A DNA stretch of 64,000 nt. It comes from Betaproteobacteria bacterium. GTDB taxonomy: Bacteria > Pseudomonadota > Gammaproteobacteria > Burkholderiales > Casimicrobiaceae. Under the pieces are notes generated by a model. The model did not search any database, had not been told where the DNA came from, and saw only the letters and a list, made by a program, of their open reading frames with translations. Positions 1 to 9,014 of the stretch are shown here, piece by piece. The position numbers and the translations under genes are program-made. The stretch lies in NCBI GenBank assembly GCA_003153475.1, contig PLYT01000093.1:1-64000 (forward strand), written 5' to 3'. Numbering within the stretch: the stretch's first letter is position 1; every line of letters starts with the position of its first letter.

Positions 1-1168
1 CCGGCTTGACGTTGCGCACCTTGTACAGGTCTTCGTAGACCCACGATCGCCGCATCGCCGCCGGGTAGTCGGCGAGCTCGTCGTGCGAGCGATTGTCGGC
101 CAGTGCCGCGAACGCAGCTTCCGCGCCGAGCATGCCGGTCTTCATCGCATTGTGTGAGCCCTTGATGCGCGGGAGATTGACGAAGCCCGCGGCACAGCCG
201 ATCAGTGCGCCGCCTTGGAACACCAGCTTCGGGATCGATTGCAGGCCGCCCTCGTTGATGGCGCGCGCGCCGTACGACAGTCGCCTGCCGCCGTCGAACG
301 TCCCGCGGATCGACGGATGCGTCTTGAAGCGCTGGAACTCGTCGTAGGGCGACAGATGCGGATTGCGGTAATTCAGATGCACGACGAATCCGACCGCGAC
401 CTGCTGGTTCTCCAGATGATAGACAAACGAGCCGCCGCCGGTCTCCGTGTCGAGCGGCCAACCCTGCGTATGCAGCACTAACCCGGGCCGATGGCGATCG
501 GCGGCGACCTGCCACAACTCCTTGATGCCGATGCCGTACTTTTGCGGATCGACGCCGTCGCGCAAATTGAATCGTGCCATCAGCTCCTGCGACAGCGAGC
601 CGCGGCAGCCTTCGGCGAACAGCGTGTAGCGGGCATGGAGCTCCATGCCGGGCTGATAGTCGGGTTTGTGCGTCCCATCCCTGGCGATGCCCATGTCGCC
701 GGTCGCCACGCCGCGCACCGCGCCGGTCTCGGTAAAGAGGACCTCGGCGGCGGCGAATCCAGGATAGATCTCCACGCCCAGCGCCTCCGCCTGCTGCGCC
801 AGCCACTGGCAGACGTTGCCAAGGCTCACGACGTAGTTGCCGCCATTGCGCATCAGCGGCGGCAGCAGCCAGGCGGGAATCGGATACGCCTGCGTCGCCG
901 TCAGAATTTCGAAGCGGTCGTCGCTGACCGCCGTGTGCAGCGGCGCGCCAAGCGCCTTCCAATCGGGCAGCAGCTCGTTCAGCGCCTTCGGGTCGATGAC
1001 CGCACCGGAAAGGATATGCGCGCCGACCTCCGAGCCCTTTTCCAGTACGCAGACGCTGACCTCGCGGCCTCCCTCTCGCGCGAGCTGCTTCAGCCGAATC
1101 GCCGCCGACAGGCCCGCGGGGCCGGCACCGACGATCACTACATCGAACTGCATCGCTTCGCGCTGCAT
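1..1168 (-). CDS. Electron-transfer flavoprotein-ubiquinone oxidoreductase, 3' end cut off by the window
   Basis: This inner-membrane flavo-iron-sulfur enzyme passes electrons from ETF, reduced by acyl-CoA dehydrogenases, to ubiquinone. The reverse-strand reading frame is open from the ATG at 1168 to the window edge, giving about 389 residues of a family that is usually near 550. The N-terminus carries the FAD dinucleotide-binding motif VIVGAGPAG followed by the family segment EKGSEVGAHILSGAVIDP. The frame ends in KVRNVKPG, typical of the middle of the protein, so the C-terminal 4Fe-4S domain lies outside. The start is supported by AGGAG five bases upstream; a second in-frame ATG lies at 1153. 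The ORF track missed this gene because it has no stop inside the window. Confidence 0.93.
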   Translation of the reverse strand, partial: MQREAMQFDVVIVGAGPAGLSAAIRLKQLAREGGREVSVCVLEKGSEVGAHILSGAVIDPKALNELLPDWKALGAPLHTAVSDDRFEILTATQAYPIPAWLLPPLMRNGGNYVVSLGNVCQWLAQQAEALGVEIYPGFAAAEVLFTETGAVRGVATGDMGIARDGTHKPDYQPGMELHARYTLFAEGCRGSLSQELMARFNLRDGVDPQKYGIGIKELWQVAADRHRPGLVLHTQGWPLDTETGGGSFVYHLENQQVAVGFVVHLNYRNPHLSPYDEFQRFKTHPSIRGTFDGGRRLSYGARAINEGGLQSIPKLVFQGGALIGCAAGFVNLPRIKGSHNAMKTGMLGAEAAFAALADNRSHDELADYPAAMRRSWVYEDLYKVRNVKP

Positions 1169-1192
1169 GCCGCTCCTGGCCGACGACGTTGC

Positions 1193-1253
1193 GCCGGCGT
1201 TTGGCCGGCGTTTGGCCGTTGCGCCGGTGGCTCGTTGATCCAGCCATTATAAT
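1193..1253. promoter_or_regulatory. Divergent promoter region with a self-complementary -10 box
   Basis: The 109-base gap between the divergent ETF-QO and thioesterase genes holds the perfect palindrome ATTATAAT (1246-1253), which presents TATAAT on both strands. No convincing -35 box is seen on either side. Just upstream, 1193-1214 is two exact copies of the 11-mer gccggcgtttg, flanked on both sides by gttgcgccgg. A shared bidirectional promoter is an inference. Confidence 0.45.
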
Positions 1254-1277
1254 TGTGATTTCGCCGGCGACGCTCCG

Positions 1278-1703
1278 ATGACCGCGCAACGAAAGCTCGT
1301 TCACACCACGTGGGTGCCGATCCGCTGGGGCGATATGGACGCGCAGGGACACGTCAACAATACCGCGTATTTCCGCTACATGGAGCAGGCGCGCATCGAG
1401 TGGCTGATGTGGCTCGATGATCGCTGCGGCGGATTTCCGGGCCAGGGTTCGGTCATCGTCAACGCCAGTTGCACGTTTATCACACCGCTCACCTACCCGG
1501 GGACGGTCGAGGTGCGCATGTATGTCGATCCACCGGGCCGATCGAGCATCGGGACGCATTATGAGCTTCGCATCGGCGAGATCAAGCACGCGGAAGGGAG
1601 CGCCAAGCTGGTGTGGATCGACCAGCAATCGCTGCGCTCGGCGCCGCTGCCGGAGCGGGTAGCGACACTCGCCGCGCAGGGCGAAGCGGTGCCCGGACCG
1701 TGA
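1278..1703 (+). CDS. Acyl-CoA thioesterase, 4HBT/YbgC type hotdog fold
   Basis: The 141-residue protein has the length and layout of a single-hotdog acyl-CoA thioesterase, which hydrolyses acyl-CoA or 4-hydroxybenzoyl-CoA type thioesters in the cytoplasm. The segment WGDMDAQGHVNNTAYFRYME carries the family aspartate and the HVNN signature. Its stop overlaps the GTG start of the next gene (GTGA), so the two are probably translationally coupled. It diverges from ETF-QO, which fits a role in acyl-CoA metabolism. The natural substrate cannot be told from sequence. Confidence 0.88.
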   Translation: MTAQRKLVHTTWVPIRWGDMDAQGHVNNTAYFRYMEQARIEWLMWLDDRCGGFPGQGSVIVNASCTFITPLTYPGTVEVRMYVDPPGRSSIGTHYELRIGEIKHAEGSAKLVWIDQQSLRSAPLPERVATLAAQGEAVPGP

Positions 1704-2638
1704 ACGTCATCGCCATCGTCGTCGCGCTGGGCGTCGAGCAGTGGCGGACCTTTCGCTGGCGCGGCGCGCTGCAACAGGCGTTCATCCGCTATGCGCGATG
1801 GCTCGAGCACCGGTTCAACGGGGGCTCGGCGCAGCAGGGTGCGATCGCGGCCATGCTCGCCCTGGCGCCGCCGATCCTCGTCGCCGCGTGCGGATTCTGG
1901 GCACTCGATCAGCTGAACCCGGTGCTGGGCCTCGCCTGGAACGTGCTTATCCTCTATCTGCTGGTCGGTTTTCGTCATTTCAGCCACGCTTTCAGCGCGA
2001 TCGTCGAGGCGCTGAAGGCTGGCGATGCGATCGCTGCGCGCCGTTGCCTCGCGGCATGGCGCGGCAGCGACGCCAGCGCCGTCGGCGCCGAGGAAATTCC
2101 GAAGCTCGCCATCGAGCAGGGCCTCGAGGATTCGTATCGCCACGTCTTCGGCACTTTGTTCTGGTTTCTCGTGCTGCCGGGACCCGCGGGTGCGGTCCTC
2201 TACCGTGCCACGGTGCTGCTCGCCGCGCAGTGGCAGGGCGACGAGTCGACGCCTCTGGGCCAGCACCTGAGCGCGTTCGGGGCGCCGGTGCGTCGCCTGC
2301 TGCATTGGCTCGACTGGATCCCCGTGCGGCTGACCGCCGCGACCTTCGCCGTCGTCGGCGACTTCGAAGACGCGATTTATTGCTGGCGAACGCAGGCCGG
2401 GCAATGGCCCCGCCTGCACGAAGGCATCCTGCTGGCGAGCGGCGCGGGCGCGCTGGGCGTGGTCATCGGCGGTGCGATTACCGGCGCGACCGGCGAGCCC
2501 GAGTTCCGGCCAGAGCTCGGCATGGGCGAGCCGGCCGACAGCGACGTTCTGGCAAGCGCGGCTGGACTGGTCTGGCGGGCGCTGTTGGTATGGCTCGCCG
2601 TCCTCGTGGTGCTTACGCTCGCCTATTGGGCGCCGTAG
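1700..2638 (+). CDS. CobD/CbiB-family integral membrane protein
   Basis: The protein resembles the CobD/CbiB (adenosylcobinamide-phosphate synthase) superfamily, seen in segments such as FRHFSHAFSAIVEALKAGD and GLEDSYRHVFGTLFWF and in several hydrophobic stretches. I chose the GTG at 1700, which overlaps the thioesterase stop as GTGA and gives 312 residues starting in a hydrophobic helix. The longer ORF-track start at 1613 lies inside the upstream gene. No other cobalamin gene is present here, so a true role in B12 synthesis is unproven; stand-alone members of this family occur in betaproteobacteria. Confidence 0.75.
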   Translation: MNVIAIVVALGVEQWRTFRWRGALQQAFIRYARWLEHRFNGGSAQQGAIAAMLALAPPILVAACGFWALDQLNPVLGLAWNVLILYLLVGFRHFSHAFSAIVEALKAGDAIAARRCLAAWRGSDASAVGAEEIPKLAIEQGLEDSYRHVFGTLFWFLVLPGPAGAVLYRATVLLAAQWQGDESTPLGQHLSAFGAPVRRLLHWLDWIPVRLTAATFAVVGDFEDAIYCWRTQAGQWPRLHEGILLASGAGALGVVIGGAITGATGEPEFRPELGMGEPADSDVLASAAGLVWRALLVWLAVLVVLTLAYWAP

Positions 2639-2651
2639 GCCCCCTCGCGCA

Positions 2652-3590
2652 TCACCAGGTTTGCGCGCGCCGCCCGCTGTCCGAAAGCAACTGACGGAGC
2701 AGCGCCAATCGCCACGGCTTGACCTCGCCGCGCGCGATCGCTTCCCGGATTGCGCAACCGGGCTCGCTGTCGTGGCGGCAATTGCGAAAGCGGCAGGTCC
2801 CCAGCAACGGACGCAACTCGACAAAGCCGCGCTCGATCGCGTCGGCGGGAAGATGCCCGAGGCCGAACTCTTTCATGCCGGGCGAGTCGACGATCCAGCT
2901 CGACGCATCGATGAGGTAGAGCGTGGTCTCGGTCGTCGTGTGACGCCCGGTGTGCAGCGCCGCCGAGACTTCGCCGACCCGCGCCGCGGCCGATGGAAGC
3001 ATCCGGTTGATCAACGTCGACTTGCCCATGCCGGATTGTCCGATCAGCACGCTGTGCTGGCCAACCAGGAGCGGTGCCAGGGCACCCGCGCCTTCGCTGG
3101 CGGAGATTTCGACGACCGGGTAGCCGAGTGCCGCAAATTGCGCGAGCCGCGGCCGGATCGCCGCGAATGCGGGCAGGTCGCGCTTGTTGGCGATGAGGAC
3201 AAAGCGGCAGCCGGCGGACTCCGCAGCAACGATCCAGCGGTGCACCAGCTCGTCGTCGAACGGCGGATCGGGCGCGACCATGCCCAGCACCTGTGTCACG
3301 TTGGCCGCGATAAGCTTTTCGCGTCTTGCGTCGGAGCGATAAAAAAGCGTGGTCCGCGGCTCGATTGCCTCGATCACCCCCTCTCCGGGGCCCGATTCCA
3401 CCCAGCGCACGCGATCGCCGCAGGCGATCGCCAGCGTGCGTCCTCGCAGCACGCATGAGATCGTGCTGCCGTCGTCCGAGCGGACCAGGTAGTGCCTGCG
3501 GAATGTGGCGGTGACGAGTCCCGCCGCGCCGATCACGTCTCGCGGCGTGGCGGCGTCCGCGGCGGTCGCCGAATCAAGGGCTGCGGGCAA
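2652..3590 (-). CDS. rsgA: Ribosome small-subunit-dependent GTPase A
   Basis: RsgA (YjeQ) is a circularly permuted GTPase that helps late 30S subunit maturation. The order of motifs is permuted as expected: NKRD (G4) near residue 135 comes before the P-loop GQSGMGKST near 184, then DSPGMKEFGLGHL (G3). The C-terminus has the zinc-binding set of Cys and His residues (CRFRNCRHDSEPGC). Length, 312 residues, is normal. The track start is a TTG at 3590 overlapping phhB by 17 bases; a GTG at 3536 is an alternative. It is the last gene of the M48 protease-phhB-rsgA run. Confidence 0.95.
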   Translation of the reverse strand: MPAALDSATAADAATPRDVIGAAGLVTATFRRHYLVRSDDGSTISCVLRGRTLAIACGDRVRWVESGPGEGVIEAIEPRTTLFYRSDARREKLIAANVTQVLGMVAPDPPFDDELVHRWIVAAESAGCRFVLIANKRDLPAFAAIRPRLAQFAALGYPVVEISASEGAGALAPLLVGQHSVLIGQSGMGKSTLINRMLPSAAARVGEVSAALHTGRHTTTETTLYLIDASSWIVDSPGMKEFGLGHLPADAIERGFVELRPLLGTCRFRNCRHDSEPGCAIREAIARGEVKPWRLALLRQLLSDSGRRAQTW

Positions 3591-3948
3591 GCGACTCGAC
3601 CTTGGCTGCGCAGATGCAGTCGTTGAGCGTCACGCCGCCGGCGTCGTGCGTCGAGTAAACGACGTCGACGCGGTTGTAGTGGACCGACAGGTCGGGATGA
3701 TGATCCTGGCGATGCGCGACAAAGGCGACAGCGTTGACGAACGCCATCGTCCGATAGTAGTCGGCGAAAGCGAAGCTCTTGTTGAGCGCATTGTCCGCGT
3801 GCGTCCAGCCCGGCAGGGCGGGAAGCAGTTGCGCCAGCTCGGCGGGTGCCAGCAGCGGAGCACCCGGGCGGCAATCGCGCTCGGCGAGCGCGGTCGAGGC
3901 GCCGGGGTCAGCGGTGGGTCGTTTCGTTGCCTTGTTCGATGCGCTCAT
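3574..3948 (-). CDS. phhB: Pterin-4a-carbinolamine dehydratase
   Basis: The enzyme dehydrates 4a-hydroxytetrahydrobiopterin, the cofactor product of aromatic amino acid hydroxylases. The core HHPDLSVHYNRVDVVYSTH carries the family histidines and the spaced Tyr and Val residues, preceded by the usual PGW segment. The 124-residue length includes a short variable N-terminal extension. It overlaps rsgA by 17 bases and follows the M48 protease gene. No phenylalanine hydroxylase is in the window, so the partner must be elsewhere. Confidence 0.92.
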   Translation of the reverse strand: MSASNKATKRPTADPGASTALAERDCRPGAPLLAPAELAQLLPALPGWTHADNALNKSFAFADYYRTMAFVNAVAFVAHRQDHHPDLSVHYNRVDVVYSTHDAGGVTLNDCICAAKVESLARSP

Positions 3949-4018
3949 CGAAACCGATAGTATTGCCCGTTGGAGTGCGCGGCGATATGCACGGCGTCGC
4001 GTCGGGACCTGCCGGTAT

Positions 4019-5281
4019 TCACGCGCTGCTCGTTTCGAGCCGCGCGATGCGTGCGGCGGCAGGCGGGTGCGAATCGTAGAAGACCGAGTGCAGCGGATCG
4101 GGCGTCAAGGTGCTTGCATTGTCCTCGTAGAGCTTGACCAGGGCGGCGACCAGCGCCGGTCCGGAGGCGTGCGCGGCGGCGTAGGCATCGGCCTCGAATT
4201 CGTGCCGCCGCGAGTACAGCGATGTCAGCGGCGCGCCGAGGAAAGTGAACACCGGCAGCGCCAGCATGAACAGCACCAGCGCGACGCCGTAGCGCGGCGG
4301 CGCGACCGGCACACCGAGTCCTGCGTAGAACCACGGCTCGCCGACCAGCCATCCGAGCAACGCCAGCAGCACGAGGCTCGCGGCGGCGAACCAGGCGATG
4401 CGCTTGACCACATGCTTCAACTTGAAATGGCCGAGCTCGTGCGCGAGCACCGCCTCGATTTCCTCGGGCTGCAGGCGCGAGAGCAGTGTGTCGAAAAACA
4501 CGATGCGCCGCGCCGCGCCGAAACCGGTGAAATAGGCGTTGCCATGACTCGAGCGCCGCGAGCCATCCATGACGAACAGTCCTTTGGCGGCGAAACCGCA
4601 GCGCGCCAGCAAGCGCTCCACACGTGCGCGCAAAGACTCGTCGGCCAACGGCCGGAACTTGTTGAACAGCGGCGCGATGACCGTCGGGAAGAGCACGAGC
4701 ATCAGTAACTGGAAAGCGACCCAGGCGAGCCACGCGTAGAGCCACCAGAGCGTGCCGGCGCGCGCCATCAGCCACAGTATCAGCGTCAGCAGCGGAATGC
4801 CCAGCAGAGCGCCGAGCACCGCACTCTTGGCGAGGTCGGCGAGCCAGAGCCCGAGCGTCATCCGGTTGAAGCCGAAACGTTCCTCGATGACGAAAGTGCG
4901 GTACCACGAGATAGGCAGTCCGATCAGCGCGGCGAGCAGCGTCACGGCGACGACCAGGAGGACGTCCTGCCACAGCGTGCCGACCGGCAAAAGATCGGCG
5001 CGGACCGCGAGCGCCGCAAGTCCGCCACCCAGCGTCAGCGCCAGCAGCACGATCGTATCGAGCACCGTGTCTAGCATGCCCAGACGCGTCCGCGCGATCG
5101 TGTAATCGGCGGCCTTCTGATGCGCCGCCAGCGTGATGCGCGTGGAGAAATGCGCGGGCGGCGCGGAGCGGTTGGCGGCGACGTGCTGCACCTGCCGGCG
5201 CGCCAGCCATAACTGCATCACCAGCGAGACCGCCAGCGCGAGCAGGAAAAGAAGGGTGAACCAGGGGATGGATTGCGGCAT
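4019..5281 (-). CDS. M48 family membrane metallopeptidase, Ste24/CaaX protease 1 type
   Basis: The 420-residue zinc protease has the Ste24-type layout: several N-terminal transmembrane segments, the zinc motif HELGH at about residue 281, two further hydrophobic stretches, and the third ligand in SRRHEFEADAYA. The segment preceding the zinc site (SHGNAYFTGFG) is also typical. Bacterial members act in inner-membrane protein quality control; there is no protein prenylation to serve. It leads the run that continues into phhB and rsgA and diverges from orn across a short gap containing a perfect palindrome. Confidence 0.93.
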   Translation of the reverse strand: MPQSIPWFTLLFLLALAVSLVMQLWLARRQVQHVAANRSAPPAHFSTRITLAAHQKAADYTIARTRLGMLDTVLDTIVLLALTLGGGLAALAVRADLLPVGTLWQDVLLVVAVTLLAALIGLPISWYRTFVIEERFGFNRMTLGLWLADLAKSAVLGALLGIPLLTLILWLMARAGTLWWLYAWLAWVAFQLLMLVLFPTVIAPLFNKFRPLADESLRARVERLLARCGFAAKGLFVMDGSRRSSHGNAYFTGFGAARRIVFFDTLLSRLQPEEIEAVLAHELGHFKLKHVVKRIAWFAAASLVLLALLGWLVGEPWFYAGLGVPVAPPRYGVALVLFMLALPVFTFLGAPLTSLYSRRHEFEADAYAAAHASGPALVAALVKLYEDNASTLTPDPLHSVFYDSHPPAAARIARLETSSA

Positions 5282-5312
5282 GCGACGCTCGACCGGACCA
5301 GCGATGTGCGAG

Positions 5313-5326
5313 AATAAGCGCTTATT
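5313..5326. promoter_or_regulatory. Perfect 14-bp palindrome AATAAGCGCTTATT between divergent genes
   Basis: The sequence AATAAGCGCTTATT is fully self-complementary and is AT-richer than its surroundings. It sits in the 63-base gap between the divergent M48 protease and orn genes and overlaps possible -10 boxes on both strands (TAAAAT on minus, TATTTT on plus). It may be a dimeric regulator site or only the melted part of a double promoter. Confidence 0.4.
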
Positions 5327-5344
5327 TTACGCCAAGTGAAAATA

Positions 5345-5914
5345 ATGGCGCAGGACGCCCATCTGCTGGTCTGGATCGACATGGAAATGACGGGCTTGCG
5401 GCCCGAGACCGACCGCATCATCGAGGTCGCGCTGGTCGTGACCGACGCGGCGCTCGCGACCGTCGCCGAAGCGCCAGTGCTGGTCGTGCACCAGGACGAC
5501 GCGACCCTGGCCGGCATGGACTCGTGGAACCAGTCGACACATGCGCGATCGGGCCTGATCGACAAGGTGAAGGCGTCGACCCTCGACGAGGCGACGGTGG
5601 AAGCGCGGATGCTTGCGTTCCTGCGCGAACATGTGCCACCGCGGATCTCGCCGATGTGCGGGAATTCGATCTGCCAGGACCGTCGCTTTCTCGCGCACTG
5701 GATGCCGGCGCTCGAAGATTATTTTCATTACCGTAACGTCGACGTCTCGACGCTGAAGGAGTTGTGCAAACGCTGGCAGCCCGACGTGGCGAAGGCCTGG
5801 GTGAAGCAAGGCAAGCACGAGGCGCTCGCTGATATTTACGAGTCGATCGACGAGCTTAATTACTATCGCGAACATTTCATTGGCCGCAGCGCCCAGCGCG
5901 TCGAGCCGTCCTAG
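5345..5914 (+). CDS. orn: Oligoribonuclease (DEDDh 3'-5' exonuclease)
   Basis: Orn degrades 2- to 5-nucleotide RNAs, including pGpG, to mononucleotides in the cytoplasm. The first exonuclease motif is seen in WIDMEMTGL (Asp and Glu ligands) near the start, followed by [13 protein letters not shown] and [12 protein letters not shown]. The last motif, with the general-base His and final Asp, is KHEALADI. I prefer the ATG at 5345, giving 189 residues like the family, over the GTG at 5336. The Nudix gene starts 8 bases after the stop, so the two probably share a transcript. Confidence 0.96.
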   Translation: MAQDAHLLVWIDMEMTGLRPETDRIIEVALVVTDAALATVAEAPVLVVHQDDATLAGMDSWNQSTHARSGLIDKVKASTLDEATVEARMLAFLREHVPPRISPMCGNSICQDRRFLAHWMPALEDYFHYRNVDVSTLKELCKRWQPDVAKAWVKQGKHEALADIYESIDELNYYREHFIGRSAQRVEPS

Positions 5915-5922
5915 CCTGCTCG

Positions 5923-6492
5923 GTGAAATTCTGCAGCCACTGCGGCTCGGCCGCGCTCGCACGACGCATTCCGGAAGGCGACACGCTGGCGCGCTACGTA
6001 TGCGCGGGCTGCGGCGCCATTCATTACCAGAATCCCAAGACCGTCGTCGGCTGCCTGCCCGAGTGGGAGGGTCGCGTGCTGCTGTGCAAGCGCGCGATCG
6101 AGCCGCGGCACGGCTTGTGGACGCTGCCGGCGGGATTCCTGGAGAACGGCGAGACGATCGAGGCCGGCGCGGTCCGCGAGACCATCGAAGAGGCGCGGGC
6201 GCAGGTCGAGATCGGCGCGCTGTACACAGTGATCAGCTTGCCGGACATCAACCAGGTCTACATGATGTTCCGCGCGTGCCTGCTGGATCTGGATTTCGGC
6301 CCTGGCCCGGAGAGTCTCGAAGTACGGCTTTTCGCCGAGGAAGACATTCCCTGGGGCGATATCGCGTTCCGTACGATTGCGCGGACCTTGCGCAATTATT
6401 TTCTGGACCGCAAGCTCGGCGCCTTTCCGTTGCACGTCAGCGCGCTGTTCAAGCGTTCGCCGCGCGAACCGGCGTTGCAGGCGGCCGCCTGA
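5923..6492 (+). CDS. Nudix hydrolase with N-terminal zinc ribbon
   Basis: The 189-residue protein starts with a zinc ribbon (CSHC near residue 4 and CAGC near residue 28) and then a Nudix domain. The Nudix box is seen as [21 protein letters not shown], with the REx2EE core that binds magnesium. This two-part layout is shared with NADH-pyrophosphatase-like and related ADP-ribose-type hydrolases; the exact nucleotide substrate is unknown. The start is a GTG eight bases after orn. Confidence 0.9.
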   Translation: MKFCSHCGSAALARRIPEGDTLARYVCAGCGAIHYQNPKTVVGCLPEWEGRVLLCKRAIEPRHGLWTLPAGFLENGETIEAGAVRETIEEARAQVEIGALYTVISLPDINQVYMMFRACLLDLDFGPGPESLEVRLFAEEDIPWGDIAFRTIARTLRNYFLDRKLGAFPLHVSALFKRSPREPALQAAA

Positions 6493-6499
6493 CCAGGCG

Positions 6500-6904
6500 T
6501 CACGGAGCGTTGCCTGGTTCGCCCGGCGCATTGCAGGCGACCAGGTCGACGACGCTGCCTTCGGCGGCAGACGGCACCAGGGCGCCAAGCGTGCGACAGC
6601 GGTCTTTCCAGCAGAGCGTCCAGTCGTCGGTGTACGTCGACTGCGTCAACGGTAACGCCGCGATGGCACGCGGCGGCGGAGTCCACGTCCACCAGCCGCC
6701 GCGCAGCACGGCGCCCTCGGGCGGCTCCATGCCGGCGCCGATGCCCTGAATGCGTGCACCGGTCAACAGCAGGTAATCGCCGGCGATGTGATAGGTCTCC
6801 TCCCAGCGCGTCTTCTCGACCGAATGCTGCCAGGCCAGCATGAATTCGTTCGTTGGCAGTGTGGCACGAACGACTCCGGCGACCAGCAGGCAAACCGCAT
6901 TCAC
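6500..6904 (-). CDS. DUF1850 protein of a TAXI-TRAP transporter operon
   Basis: The 134-residue protein opens with a short hydrophobic signal-like segment and then has features of DUF1850, such as FMLAWQHSVEKTRWEETY and ARIQGIGAGMEPPEGA. DUF1850 genes are known neighbours of fused TRAP permeases, as here, but the molecular role is not established. The GTG start overlaps the permease stop (GTGA). The Nudix gene converges on it with a 7-base gap. Confidence 0.82.
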   Translation of the reverse strand: MNAVCLLVAGVVRATLPTNEFMLAWQHSVEKTRWEETYHIAGDYLLLTGARIQGIGAGMEPPEGAVLRGGWWTWTPPPRAIAALPLTQSTYTDDWTLCWKDRCRTLGALVPSAAEGSVVDLVACNAPGEPGNAP

Positions 6905-8991
6905 GCCTTTTGCGGTAGTGCCCGCGTACGAAACAGATGCCAAACGACGAACGCGGCGCATAGAGCGAAACCCGCCTCGTCGGTCCACGGGATCGCGACC
7001 ACCAGCAGGAACGCGGCGATGGTCACGAATATGCGCTCGCCCCAGTTGAGCGGCGCGCGCAGGTAGCCGATCGAGGCGGCGCCCCACAGAAGGATCGCAA
7101 TGATCGCCTTGAACACGACATACACGGTATCGAGCAGGGTTCCGGACTGGAGCATCAACGACGGATCGTAGACGGCCATATACGGAATCACGAACCCGGC
7201 GATCGCGATGTGCGTCGCTTTCCAGCCGATCTTCATCGGCGAGGCCTTGGCGATCGATGCCGCGGCGAATGCCGCCAGCGCGACCGGTGGCGTCAGGTCG
7301 GCCATGATCCCGAAATAGAAAACGAACATGTGCGAGACGATCAACGGCACCTTCAGCGTGAGCAGTGCGGGTGCCGCGATCGCGCTGGTGATGATGTAGT
7401 TGGGAATGGTCGGTATGCCCATGCCAAGCACTAGGCACACGGCCATCGTCAAAAACAAGGACAGGAACAGGCTTTTCGAGCCGATGTCGAGCACGAACCC
7501 GGCGAAATTCGACGCCGCGCCGGTGAGCGTCAGCACGCCTATGATGACGCCGACGATCGCGCAGGCAATACCGACGGCGATCGCTTGTCGGGCGCCATCG
7601 ATCATGCTGCTCCGCATGATGGCCAAGGTCTTGCGGCCGCCGCGGATGACGAAATTGAGCGCGACCAGAAGGGCGATGGCGACGATCAACGGCCAGATCC
7701 CGTACTTGAAGAAGCTCGCCGTCGCCAGGCCAAGGATCACCCAGAACACGATTCGGAACAACACCGACCCGAAGCCGGCGGCGATGCCGGTGCCGAGGAT
7801 CAGCATCGCCGTCAACGCGAGCCCGACGATGCCGGAGAACATCGGCGTGAAGCCGTCGAACAGCATGAAGACCAGCACGGCGAGTGGCAGCATCAAATAC
7901 CATTTGTCGCGGATTGCCTTCCATGGATTCGGGCAATCGGCCTTGGGCAGGCCGTGCAGGCCTTTGCGCCCGGCCTCCAGGTGCACCATCAGGAACGCCG
8001 TCAGGTAGTAGAGGAATGCCGGGATGACGGCCGCCTTGACAATGGTCACGTAGGGCACGTTAAGTGTCTCGGCCATGATGAACGCGACGGCGCCCATCAC
8101 CGGCGGCATGATCTGGCCCCCCATCGATGAGGTGGCTTCGACGGCGCCGGCAAAAACCGGCGAGTATCCGAATCGCTTCATCAGCGGGATCGTGAACTGC
8201 CCGACGGTCAGCACGTTGGCCACGCCCGAGCCGCTGATCGTACCCATCAGGCCCGACGAGATCACGGCGACCTTGGCCGGACCGCCGCGCGCATGGCCGA
8301 CGAAGCCGAGCGCGATGTTGTTGAACAAGCCGATCATTCCGGCATGCTCGAGGAAGGAGCCGAAGAGGATGAACAGAAATATGTAAGTTGCCGAGACCAG
8401 CGTCGGAATCCCATAGATGCCTTCGCTGCCGAGGTAGAGCTGACCGATGATCTGATCGAAGCCGTAGCCGCGGTGCGCGATCGCCGACGGCAGATACTGA
8501 CCCAGCATGCCATAAGCCAGGAAAGTCGCGCAGACGATAGGCAGCGCGATACCCAGCACGCGCCGCGCCGCCTCGAACAGCAGGACGATCACGATGGCAC
8601 CGACGACCAGGTCGGCAACGGTAGCATCGCCGGAGCGCTGGATCAGATCGGACTCGAACACCCAGTGGTAGAAGGCCAATGCGAAGGCTAGGACGGCGAT
8701 CGCTGCGTCGTACCAGACGATGCGGTCCCTGGCGGCCTTGCGGCCGACCGGGTAGATCAGGAACGCTAGCAGCATCAGGAAACCGACATGCAGCGAGCGC
8801 GTGACCAGACTCGACAGCGGACTGAACGCTGCAATGAATAGCTGGTAGGTCGAAAAGGCCAGCGCGACGCCGCTGACGATCTTCGCCGCGAGCCCGCTCA
8901 GCTCGCGCTTAACGCCGGTTTCGTCGAACGCGGCGTCGGAAGCCGCGTGGATGTTGGGCGTTCCTTTGGGCGCTGCGTCGGGCGCGGCCAT
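6901..8991 (-). CDS. TRAP transporter permease, 4TM/12TM fusion
   Basis: This large membrane protein combines the small (DctQ-like) and large (DctM-like) TRAP permease subunits in 696 residues, with many hydrophobic helices. DctM hallmarks include GFVGHARGGPAKVAVISSGLMG and GMGIPTIPNYII. It uses an ion gradient to import an organic acid delivered by the periplasmic TAXI protein encoded just upstream. I set the start at the ATG at 8991 (MAAPDAAPKG); the ORF-track start lies inside the upstream gene. The substrate is unknown. Confidence 0.93.
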   Translation of the reverse strand: MAAPDAAPKGTPNIHAASDAAFDETGVKRELSGLAAKIVSGVALAFSTYQLFIAAFSPLSSLVTRSLHVGFLMLLAFLIYPVGRKAARDRIVWYDAAIAVLAFALAFYHWVFESDLIQRSGDATVADLVVGAIVIVLLFEAARRVLGIALPIVCATFLAYGMLGQYLPSAIAHRGYGFDQIIGQLYLGSEGIYGIPTLVSATYIFLFILFGSFLEHAGMIGLFNNIALGFVGHARGGPAKVAVISSGLMGTISGSGVANVLTVGQFTIPLMKRFGYSPVFAGAVEATSSMGGQIMPPVMGAVAFIMAETLNVPYVTIVKAAVIPAFLYYLTAFLMVHLEAGRKGLHGLPKADCPNPWKAIRDKWYLMLPLAVLVFMLFDGFTPMFSGIVGLALTAMLILGTGIAAGFGSVLFRIVFWVILGLATASFFKYGIWPLIVAIALLVALNFVIRGGRKTLAIMRSSMIDGARQAIAVGIACAIVGVIIGVLTLTGAASNFAGFVLDIGSKSLFLSLFLTMAVCLVLGMGIPTIPNYIITSAIAAPALLTLKVPLIVSHMFVFYFGIMADLTPPVALAAFAAASIAKASPMKIGWKATHIAIAGFVIPYMAVYDPSLMLQSGTLLDTVYVVFKAIIAILLWGAASIGYLRAPLNWGERIFVTIAAFLLVVAIPWTDEAGFALCAAFVVWHLFRTRALPQKA

Positions 8992-9014
8992 GAGGGTGCC
9001 GGTCCGGCCGCGAC

